Positions 1-7,219 of a stretch of DNA of 64,000 bases are shown piece after piece (position 1 is the first letter of the stretch; every line of letters begins with the position of its first letter). Both the position numbers and the translations under genes were made by a program. The stretch lies in NCBI GenBank assembly GCA_963652075.1, contig CAVJRQ010000036.1, positions 11,173 to 75,172 on the forward strand. Reading direction: 5' to 3'. This DNA comes from Phocaeicola_A sp963652075 (GTDB lineage: Bacteria > Bacteroidota > Bacteroidia > Bacteroidales > Bacteroidaceae). The notes beneath the pieces were generated by a model. That model had not been told where the DNA came from. It saw nothing but the letters and a program-made list of their open reading frames with translations, and searched no databases.

Positions 1-332
1 GCTTGTTCGCACGAGGCGAACAGATGGTCGAGGTTGGGAAACAGGCGGTTGAACTCATACGTGTCGGGGTACCAATAAGCCAACAGCGCCATCTGGTAGG
101 CGGTGCGCAGGAAAGCCGTCAGTTTGCAGGCGTATTGCCGGTAAACCCAAACCAACGCCATCATGACCGCCACGATGGCCAACCGTTCGAGCAACATGCC
201 CACGGGACGTTCCATGTCGCGGAACAGCAGCGCGATGACGACCGAGGTAAACAGCGTATAGACGAGCCCTATCTTCTCTATCGCAAAGAGACCCTTCTCC
301 GCATCCGTCTTTTTCAGTAATTCTAAAGCCAT
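1..332 (-). CDS. PAP2-like integral membrane protein, N-terminal part (runs off window)
   Basis: The reverse strand reads open from an ATG at 332 to the window edge, giving about 110 residues that begin MALELLKKTDAEKGLF. At least two or three hydrophobic segments are visible (about residues 22-40, 50-66 and 75-90). They are followed by a polar stretch with YWYPDTYEFNRLFPNLDHLF, which resembles the N-terminal half of Bacteroidota PAP2-superfamily proteins annotated as phosphatases or inositol-phosphorylceramide-synthase-like enzymes. The catalytic PAP2 motifs would lie beyond the edge and cannot be checked. The start overlaps the end of the epimerase gene by 10 bases, so the two genes are probably co-transcribed and translationally coupled. 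The family call is a recollection of similarity; the membrane character is seen directly. Confidence 0.55.
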   Translation of the reverse strand, partial: MALELLKKTDAEKGLFAIEKIGLVYTLFTSVVIALLFRDMERPVGMLLERLAIVAVMMALVWVYRQYACKLTAFLRTAYQMALLAYWYPDTYEFNRLFPNLDHLFASCEQ

Positions 333-1327
333 TTTTCTTGTTTGTACCAGGCGATGATTTCCTTCACGCCACGCGCCAGGTCATAGTCGGCCTTGTAGCC
401 AAGCTCTTCCTCCGCAGGAGTGATGTCGCATTGCCAGTTGCGTTGTTTCATGATTTGATACTTGTCGCCGTTGAGCGTACTGCTCTTGCCACAGAGACCA
501 GCCGCTTTTTCGGCCAGCAAAGATACGACTTTTAGAATAAACAAGGGACATTTGACGTGGATAACAAACGGATTGCCCAGTTCTTTCTCTATCAGGCGGG
601 AGAACGCGCTACTTTGGTAGACCCGCCCGTCGCTCACCAGATAGGTGCGGTCCGTCACCTCCTTGTCGATAGCCAGATAGATGGCCTTCACCAAGTCCTT
701 CACATAGATGAAGGTGAGGTCTTGCCGCTTGAAGCCTACGGAGAAATCGAGGTGTTGCTTGATGGACTTGGCCATAAGGAAATAGTCCTTCTCGCGCGGG
801 CCATAAACGCCTGTGGGGCGGAAGATGACGCAGGGAAATCCTCCGAGCGACTCCAGATAGCGTTCGGAAGCCAGTTTGCTCTCGCCGTACGCCGTGTTAG
901 GTCGAGCCTCATCGGTCACACGGATAGGAGTGTAATCCTTTTCACGGAGCGGCCCCATCACGCTGAGCGAGCTGATGTAGACAAACTGACGGGGAGTCAT
1001 CTCCAGTGCCGTCAGCGCCTCCACCAAGTTACGCGTGGCTTGGTAGTTGCCCTCCATGAACTCCTCCCGGTGGCGGCACTTGGTCACGCCGGCACAGTGG
1101 ACAATCACGTCCCAGCCACCGTGTAGCCGTTTATGCTCACGCAGCTGATTGTGCAGTGTCTGAGGGTTGGCAAAGTCGAGGCAGGCGAACCGTATCCGGC
1201 TATCCTGCAAGTAGCGGCACGAACTGCTCTGGCGCACGCCGGCCCACACCTCCATCTCTCTGCGCAAGGCTTCTTCCACCAGAAAGCTACCGATGAAGCC
1301 GCTTGCTCCCGTTATCAATATTTTCAT
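323..1327 (-). CDS. NAD-dependent epimerase/dehydratase (extended SDR family)
   Basis: This 334-residue cytoplasmic protein has a typical extended short-chain dehydrogenase fold. The nucleotide-binding glycine motif GASGFIG lies at residues 7-13, and the catalytic YxxxK appears as YGESK near residue 147, with an upstream serine in ISSLSV. Length is normal for the family, whose members act on nucleotide sugars or on sterol- or dihydroflavonol-like substrates. The exact substrate cannot be read from the sequence. The gene precedes and overlaps a PAP2-like membrane protein gene, which hints at lipid or surface-glycan metabolism, but that is inference. A plausible housekeeping promoter lies about 30-65 bases upstream. 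Confidence 0.85.
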   Translation of the reverse strand: MKILITGASGFIGSFLVEEALRREMEVWAGVRQSSSCRYLQDSRIRFACLDFANPQTLHNQLREHKRLHGGWDVIVHCAGVTKCRHREEFMEGNYQATRNLVEALTALEMTPRQFVYISSLSVMGPLREKDYTPIRVTDEARPNTAYGESKLASERYLESLGGFPCVIFRPTGVYGPREKDYFLMAKSIKQHLDFSVGFKRQDLTFIYVKDLVKAIYLAIDKEVTDRTYLVSDGRVYQSSAFSRLIEKELGNPFVIHVKCPLFILKVVSLLAEKAAGLCGKSSTLNGDKYQIMKQRNWQCDITPAEEELGYKADYDLARGVKEIIAWYKQEKWL

Positions 1328-1357
1328 TGGCTATTCCGCATTTGTCTGTCAAGTGTG

Positions 1358-1392
1358 CAAAGGTAATGCAAATCGGACGCAGAAGCCTAAAA
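1358..1392 (-). promoter_or_regulatory. Candidate Bacteroides-type promoter for the epimerase gene
   Basis: On the reverse strand TACCTTTG (1365-1358) matches the Bacteroides -7 consensus TAnnTTTG. A weak -33 candidate, TTTTAG (1392-1387), lies about 21-23 bases upstream. The spacing to the start codon at 1327 is plausible. The -33 match is poor. Confidence 0.45.
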
Positions 1393-1436
1393 CTCGTCCG
1401 CAATAATTTGCCGATTCACGCGTTAATCATGAAACA

Positions 1437-1487
1437 TCCCTGTATCATCTGAGGAGGTTGAACGCTTCCAACCTCAAAAAACAGGGA
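1437..1487 (+). promoter_or_regulatory. Two-tier inverted repeat in the region upstream of rnr
   Basis: Two nested inverted repeats are visible. The outer arms are TCCCTGT (1437-1443) and ACAGGGA (1481-1487). The inner arms are GAGGTTG (1454-1460) and CAACCTC (1469-1475), around an 8-base loop. All 14 pairs are perfect, with an internal loop of ten bases on one side and five A residues on the other. There is no T run after the hairpin on either strand, so it is not a normal intrinsic terminator. It ends about 73 bases before the RNase R start and could be a 5' leader structure or an operator. Confidence 0.55.
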
Positions 1488-1560
1488 CGAAATGCACCGG
1501 GATACAAGAATAATCGCTTTCTTTGTAGGAGTAAACTGACAACTGTAAATATTCACAATT

Positions 1561-3816
1561 ATGGGCAAATCGGGAAGAAAAGGCGGCAAACGCATGACGA
1601 AGAAGGAGTTGGTAGGACAGCTGACCGCTCTGTTTCAAAAGGATATCAATCAGATGTGGAGCTTCAAACAGATCTTTAGCGAGCTCAACCTGGACACGCA
1701 TCCACTGAAAGCGCTCTGCTTGGACATTCTGGAGGATTTGGTGGAGGAGGATTACCTGAGCGAACCCAAGAAGGGTTTCTTCCAATATAGCGACCACGGG
1801 CAGATTATCGACGGCACGTTCCAGCGAAAGAGCAACGGAAAGAACTCCTTCATCCCCGAGGGTGGCGGTGAGCCGGTGTTCATTGCCGAGCGCAATTCGG
1901 GTCATGCGATGAACAACGACAAGGTGCGTGTAGCCCTCTTCGCCAAGCGGAAGAACCGCGAACGCGAAGGCGAAGTCATCGAAATCGTGGAGCATGCGGA
2001 GCAGAACTTCATCGGCACGCTGCAGGTGGAGAAGGGTTACGCGTTTCTGATTACGGAAGACCGCAACCTCGCCAACGACATCTTCATCCCGAAGGAGAAT
2101 CTAAACAAGGGAAAGACGGGCGACAAGGCCGTGGTGAAGATTACCGAATGGCCTTTCCGTGCCAAGAACCCCATCGGCAAGGTGATAGACATCTTGGGCA
2201 AGGCGGGCGACAACACGACGGAGATGCACGCCATCCTCGCCGAATATGGACTGCCGTACGTCTATCCGGAGAACGTGGAGAAGGCGGCTGACAAAATTCC
2301 CGAAGAGTTCACGAAAGAGGACTTGGAAGGGCGCGAGGATTTCCGCAAGACGGTCACGTTCACCATCGACCCTGCGGACGCGAAGGACTTCGATGACGCG
2401 CTCTCTATCCGCAAGCTGAAGGAGGAACTTTGGGAGATTGGCGTACACATCGCCGACGTGTCGCACTACGTGAAGGAGGGCAGCGTCATCGACAAGGAGG
2501 CGCAGGAGCGCGCCACGTCGGTCTATCTGGTAGACCGCACCGTCCCCATGTTGCCCGAGCGGCTCTGTAACTTCATCTGTTCGCTGCGCCCCAATGAAGA
2601 GAAACTGGCCTACTCCGTCGTCTTCGAGATGAACGAGAAGGCCGAAGTGCGCAGTTCACGCATCGTACACACAATCATCAAGAGTAACCGACGCTACGCC
2701 TACGAGGAGGCCCAGCAAATCATAGAGACCGGTGAGGGCGACTACAAGGAGGAAATTCTCACGTTAAACCGTCTGGCAAAGATTCTGAGGGAAAAGCGTT
2801 TTGCCGAAGGTGCCATCAGTTTCGAGCGCACGGAGGTGAAGTTCAACCTCGACGAGAACGGCAAGCCTATCGGTGTCTACTTCAAGGAAGCCAAGGAGGC
2901 CAATAAGCTGATAGAGGAGTTTATGCTGTTGGCCAACCGGACGGTTGCGGAACGCATCGGCAAGGTAGCCAAGAATGTGAAGCCCAAAGTGTTCCCCTAC
3001 CGTATCCACGACCTCCCCGACCCCGACAAGCTGGAGAATCTGAAGAGCTTCATCACGCGCTTTGGCTATAAGTTGCGCACCACCGGATCGAACGCCGAAG
3101 TATCGAAGTCCATCAACAGTTTGCTGGACAAGGTGCAGGGCACACGCGAGCAGAACCTGATAGAGACCGTGTCGCTGCGGGCGATGCAGAAAGCGCGCTA
3201 CAGTACCTATAACATAGGGCACTATGGTTTGGCGTTCGACTACTACACGCACTTCACCTCTCCTATCCGCCGTTACCCGGACTTGATGGTTCACCGCTTG
3301 CTCACGCGCTATCTGGCGGGCGGACGTTCCGTGAACAGGGACAAGTACGAGAACCTCTGCGAGCACTGCTCCGCCATGGAACAGACCGCCGCATCGGCCG
3401 AGCGCGCCAGCATTAAGTACAAACAGGTGGAGTATATGTCCGACCACATCGGGCAGGCCTACGACGGTGTCATCAGCGGCATCACGGAATGGGGGCTCTA
3501 CGTGGAGCTGAACGAGAACAAGTGCGAGGGTCTGGTACCTATCCGCGAGTTGGGCAACGACTACTTCGACTTTGACGAGAAGAACTATTGCCTTATCGGC
3601 CGCCGGAACCACAAACGCTATAACCTGGGCGACCCCATCAAGATAAAGGTGTCTTGCACCAATCTCGAGAAGAAGCAGCTCGACTTCACCTTAGCGTCCA
3701 CCCCCGACGACCGGATTTCTTCTCCACAATGGCACGGACAGACCAAGGCGAACCGCATCAAAGCGGACAAAGGGAAGAAGGGCGGCAAGGAGAAAGGCCG
3801 GAAGAAACGGAAGTAG
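1561..3816 (+). CDS. rnr: Ribonuclease R (3'-5' exoribonuclease)
   Basis: RNase R degrades structured RNA processively from the 3' end in the cytoplasm. The 751-residue protein has the expected order of domains: an N-terminal winged-helix region (about 12-80), cold-shock-type OB folds (about 80-230), the RNB catalytic domain (about 255-590), an S1 domain (about 630-715), and a lysine- and glycine-rich tail ending KKGGKEKGRKKRK. The catalytic signature DPADAKDFDDA sits at residues 270-280 and supplies the metal-binding aspartates. An internal ATG 11 codons in (MTKKELVG) is an alternative start. The first start is kept because basic N-terminal extensions are common in this group. It stands alone on its strand, convergent with the catabolic operon. 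Confidence 0.95.
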   Translation: MGKSGRKGGKRMTKKELVGQLTALFQKDINQMWSFKQIFSELNLDTHPLKALCLDILEDLVEEDYLSEPKKGFFQYSDHGQIIDGTFQRKSNGKNSFIPEGGGEPVFIAERNSGHAMNNDKVRVALFAKRKNREREGEVIEIVEHAEQNFIGTLQVEKGYAFLITEDRNLANDIFIPKENLNKGKTGDKAVVKITEWPFRAKNPIGKVIDILGKAGDNTTEMHAILAEYGLPYVYPENVEKAADKIPEEFTKEDLEGREDFRKTVTFTIDPADAKDFDDALSIRKLKEELWEIGVHIADVSHYVKEGSVIDKEAQERATSVYLVDRTVPMLPERLCNFICSLRPNEEKLAYSVVFEMNEKAEVRSSRIVHTIIKSNRRYAYEEAQQIIETGEGDYKEEILTLNRLAKILREKRFAEGAISFERTEVKFNLDENGKPIGVYFKEAKEANKLIEEFMLLANRTVAERIGKVAKNVKPKVFPYRIHDLPDPDKLENLKSFITRFGYKLRTTGSNAEVSKSINSLLDKVQGTREQNLIETVSLRAMQKARYSTYNIGHYGLAFDYYTHFTSPIRRYPDLMVHRLLTRYLAGGRSVNRDKYENLCEHCSAMEQTAASAERASIKYKQVEYMSDHIGQAYDGVISGITEWGLYVELNENKCEGLVPIRELGNDYFDFDEKNYCLIGRRNHKRYNLGDPIKIKVSCTNLEKKQLDFTLASTPDDRISSPQWHGQTKANRIKADKGKKGGKEKGRKKRK

Positions 3817-3866
3817 AGGCACACAAGACTTTGGCCTCACCAACCCATCGGAACGATTCACCCGGA

Positions 3867-3964
3867 TAACGCAAGCGGTTGCACCTGTCAACGTAAGTAC
3901 TTACGTGAGCCAACGTAAGTACTTTCATCGGGCAACGTAAGTACTTACGTGGACACACGTAAGG
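3867..3964. repeat. Array of tandem palindromes with an exact 22-bp period (core ACGTAAGTACTTACGT)
   Basis: Units begin at 3867, 3889, 3911, 3933 and 3955, each 22 bases apart. Units at 3889 and 3933 are identical over CAACGTAAGTACTTACGTG and contain a perfect 16-base palindrome. The unit at 3911 matches over its first 14 bases. The outer units at 3867 and 3955 are degenerate but in phase. The 3867 unit keeps AACG.AAG and its own GCAA/TTGC dyad, and the 3955 unit keeps ACGTAAG. The array fills the gap between the convergent ends of rnr and the catabolic operon. With no loop and no T run it is a poor intrinsic terminator; a phased protein-binding array fits better. A separate 10-base palindrome, CGGTTAACCG, follows at 3973-3982. 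Confidence 0.9.
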
Positions 3965-4033
3965 TCAATGGTCGGTTAACCGAATAATCGCCACCGGGTT
4001 TTCGGGCCGACCCGTATAACGTTTATGTGCGCG

Positions 4034-7000
4034 TTATATCTTTTCCAACCAGTAGACCCCACCCTTCTCGGCTTTCAGGGTGTAGTCACCGGTCACTTTC
4101 ACCTTCTTGACGAGCAGGGTGACCTCACCGCTTCGCTCGTGTACATACTTCACACGGTACATTCCGGCAGGTAGTTGCAGCGCAACCTCACTGCCCTTAC
4201 CCACACGCACCAACGCTCCGTTGTCGCCCTGCAACAGGTGATAGTCCGCGTCACCGTTCACTACGGGCTTCATCTGCGGAATGGCACGAAGCAGGGCTTC
4301 GTCGCCGAGGCGCAGTACCGGGCACGAGCCTCCCGCCATCAAGACAGGCCATCCCTGATTGGGATAGTTCTGCGCATAGAGCATCACGGCCTTGTCTGGA
4401 TATTTGGTACGGTATTCGCTCACGGCCTTGTAAGCGCCCTCCTCACCCATCTTGCCTTCTTTCACCTTGCGCGCATGCTGACGCGGTGCCATGTTCTTGC
4501 CGCCTTCGGGAGCGTAAGCCGAGCCGTCCACCCGATAGTGCCAGTAACGAATGTCGATGATGTCGACCACCGCAGCCCGTTTGGGGTCGCTCAGGATAGC
4601 ATCCTGCACATCCTTGGTGGCGCTCAACGCAACCAAGGCATGCTTGCCGGTTTCCTGCTCCCACTCTGCGATGCAGTCGAGCCAGAACTGCATGAAGTAG
4701 AGCGGCCCGGTATACTCGGCGCTGATGAACTGGATGACGTTACTGTTGTCCGCAAAGTTATTGAGGCACTGACGGATGTAGTTACGATGGAGTTCCCTGC
4801 GCACGGGGTGACTGATGTCATAGAACATCTCCGCCACAAAGATACGTTTGTCACCGGCAAAGTTCACCGGTTCGGTGAATCCGGTATCGTTGATGTTGTT
4901 GGCCGTACGCCAGGGGCAATCCACCCAGTGCGCTCCAGCCTCGAGTATGTTGTGTTGGAAGTAGTTGTTGTAGTAGAGCAGGATGCCTTCCGGTTCAGCC
5001 TTGTCGGCGAACTCTTTCAAACGTCCCCAATACCAGGTGTTGGGTCGGGTAAGGTCATACTTGCTCATCCCTTCCCAGGCAGAGCCTTGTCCGCTGCGCG
5101 CGAAAGGCTGTTCATAGAAGGGTGCCCACACGTCAGCGTCGCGCCGACGGATGCGTTCGTGGTCGTCACGCCGACGGTCGTACCAAAGTCCGTAGTTGTA
5201 GTACATGGCCACGTTGTGACGACGTTTCATCTTCGTCACCACGGAATCGATGCGGTCGGTGAAGCCCGTGCCTTCACGGTCGGGCACAAAGCGGGTGATG
5301 TTGTCCGATGCGTCACGCACATAGTTGGGGCGCAAGCTGCCGCTCCACCAGGTAGCCTTGCGCACATCGCCTGTCATCAGGCAGCCGTCCGCCACCAGCA
5401 CGCCATTCTCCACACGGCATTGTTTCTTTGCCGGGGCACTCACTGCCGGCTGCTTGAACTTCACCTCATCCATGGATTTCACCCCGTCGGTAGATACCGG
5501 AGCGTCAAACGGACGTTGGTCTATCCACATCCTCAGCGTGAGCCTCGGTTTTATCGCCTCTTTCGACATCAACGTGGCCTGGTCGATAGTAGGGCTACTG
5601 GTAGCGCCGCTGGAAGAGAGCGGCCACACCCGGTTGCGCTTCGACAAATCCGTCTGCAAGCGGGCTTCCAACTGTGCGTCGAACAAGCTGCGGGGAGACA
5701 CGTGATTGTTGGAAGCGGACCATACGCCGTCGCCCGAGAACTGAGCCCAACATCCGTAAGCGTAGTTTTTAGCGTCCGCTGCGGGAGCGTAGCAATGAAT
5801 CTCCGCCGCCGTACATTGCCAGAAGACACTGTTTGCCGTGTTCCATCCGGCTCCGGCCTTGGACTGTCCCAAGTTACGGAACGCCAAGTCGTGACCGTCA
5901 ATGTTCACCACATCGAACAGCAAGCCACAAGCCCATGCGCCCACCGCACCGCTATAGCCTTTCGATTCGGACGATTCGCACTGCACGAAAGCATTGGGGC
6001 CGGCAGCGTTCATGCCCGCCACAAAGTCGTGTATTCCCTGTTCGGAGAAGCAGCGTTGAAACAGCGTGAGCTGACCCAGCGTGTAGAACGTCTGTCTGCG
6101 CAGACCGGCGACCTCCGACACAGGATGGGTGGAGATACAGTCCTCCACAGTGACTTTAGCTACCGTTGGCTGAACCACAACGGCGCTACCTGCCAACTGT
6201 GAGAAGTTGAGGTTGCGCACCCAACAGTTCTCGGCATGGTTGATGGAGACACCCGTCCATGCGTGGTTCTCGTCGAGAGGATAGCGTTTGTCATAGTCGG
6301 ACACCAACGAGAGGTTCTCCACACCACTGTCGGCAATGCGTCCGTTCCAAGTGTAGAGCAGCACTTTGCTGTGGGCGTTGGAAGCGTCCAACGCCATGGT
6401 GAGCGGAGCATCGAGCGTGATGGAGTTGCCCTCCACCCGTTCCACCGTACGGTCCCAATAGAGGTCGGCATCACCGGGCTTCCAACCCAACGAGCTGATG
6501 CCCCCACCGAAGATATCGCAACCGACGGAGGCTATCCACTCCTTCTCGGAAGGGCGATAGACCAACACGCGGTCGCCGGCTTTCAGGTTTCCTTTGGAGG
6601 AGAGTGACAACGTACGCGCATTCACCGGCACATACTCCGAAGCCACGGAGAGCGTATCCGTTACCTTACGGTTGTCGTAGCCTTCGATGTAGACAATCGC
6701 TCCTCGCTCATAGCCCTGCTTTTCGAGTACCGTACCCGTCTTGTCAGCGCCTCTCAGCACGACACCCGACGTACGGATATAGATCGACTTGTCCAGTCTG
6801 TAAGTTCCTTTCCGCAGCAGCACCGCCCCACGCAATCCGTTGGCATCGGGCTTCAGGGAGGATACATAGTCAATGGCACGCTGGATAGCGGCACTGTTGT
6901 CACCCTCCACGGGGGAGACATAGACCGCAACGGGCACGTCGGGAATCTCCACGTTGGAGTTGCGATAACCACAATAAGAGAAATCGATGATACGGTTTCC

Positions 7001-7177
7001 CTTCGCGTCCGTCTCATAGAGGAGCTGCCCGTCCTTGTAGGCAATGGGAGTGTCTTGCGCATAGACGGAGCTCAACGTCAATCCGCACAACAAGCCCACA
7101 CACCCTAAACGCCTCAGTTTGTATGTTTTTGTTTCAATGGCACATACCGCCTGAAGTAATTGTTTTCTCATCTTCAT
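4034..7177 (-). CDS. Secreted right-handed beta-helix protein with C-terminal DUF6298-like domain
   Basis: This is a 1047-residue exported protein. A type I signal peptide ends near VYAQD (about residue 40). The N-terminal half has the look of a pectate-lyase-type right-handed beta-helix: GDNSAAIQRAIDYV near residue 90, then repeating short strands with N- and S-containing turns. The C-terminal half (about 600-950) resembles DUF6298, a TIM-barrel-like region, with MYYNYGLWYDRRRDDHERIR and a WHYRVDGSAYAPEGGKNMAP stretch. A short beta-sandwich closes the protein. I cannot assign a reaction. Bacteroides proteins of this type sit in pectin-related loci, so a role on rhamnogalacturonan side chains is inference. 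It is the last gene of the catabolic operon, 42 bases after the GH2 gene. Confidence 0.7.
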   Translation of the reverse strand: MKMRKQLLQAVCAIETKTYKLRRLGCVGLLCGLTLSSVYAQDTPIAYKDGQLLYETDAKGNRIIDFSYCGYRNSNVEIPDVPVAVYVSPVEGDNSAAIQRAIDYVSSLKPDANGLRGAVLLRKGTYRLDKSIYIRTSGVVLRGADKTGTVLEKQGYERGAIVYIEGYDNRKVTDTLSVASEYVPVNARTLSLSSKGNLKAGDRVLVYRPSEKEWIASVGCDIFGGGISSLGWKPGDADLYWDRTVERVEGNSITLDAPLTMALDASNAHSKVLLYTWNGRIADSGVENLSLVSDYDKRYPLDENHAWTGVSINHAENCWVRNLNFSQLAGSAVVVQPTVAKVTVEDCISTHPVSEVAGLRRQTFYTLGQLTLFQRCFSEQGIHDFVAGMNAAGPNAFVQCESSESKGYSGAVGAWACGLLFDVVNIDGHDLAFRNLGQSKAGAGWNTANSVFWQCTAAEIHCYAPAADAKNYAYGCWAQFSGDGVWSASNNHVSPRSLFDAQLEARLQTDLSKRNRVWPLSSSGATSSPTIDQATLMSKEAIKPRLTLRMWIDQRPFDAPVSTDGVKSMDEVKFKQPAVSAPAKKQCRVENGVLVADGCLMTGDVRKATWWSGSLRPNYVRDASDNITRFVPDREGTGFTDRIDSVVTKMKRRHNVAMYYNYGLWYDRRRDDHERIRRRDADVWAPFYEQPFARSGQGSAWEGMSKYDLTRPNTWYWGRLKEFADKAEPEGILLYYNNYFQHNILEAGAHWVDCPWRTANNINDTGFTEPVNFAGDKRIFVAEMFYDISHPVRRELHRNYIRQCLNNFADNSNVIQFISAEYTGPLYFMQFWLDCIAEWEQETGKHALVALSATKDVQDAILSDPKRAAVVDIIDIRYWHYRVDGSAYAPEGGKNMAPRQHARKVKEGKMGEEGAYKAVSEYRTKYPDKAVMLYAQNYPNQGWPVLMAGGSCPVLRLGDEALLRAIPQMKPVVNGDADYHLLQGDNGALVRVGKGSEVALQLPAGMYRVKYVHERSGEVTLLVKKVKVTGDYTLKAEKGGVYWLEKI

Positions 7178-7219
7178 ATTTATAAAAGGTTCTTGGTTCT
7201 TTCCGCTTGTGTGGGTACA

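Noticed and set aside
3867..3964. CRISPR array
   Set aside because: Repeats are palindromes with only about 6 bases between them (10 in the second array at 32994-33093), far too short for spacers, and there are no cas genes.
3995..4014. Terminator for the catabolic operon (CGGGT/ACCCG hairpin)
   Set aside because: The stem is five bases only and no T run follows on the reverse strand.
4175..6202. Open frame of 675 codons on the plus strand, antisense to the beta-helix protein
   Set aside because: Composition-driven shadow of the real gene; the translation is rich in His and Arg with no domain pattern.
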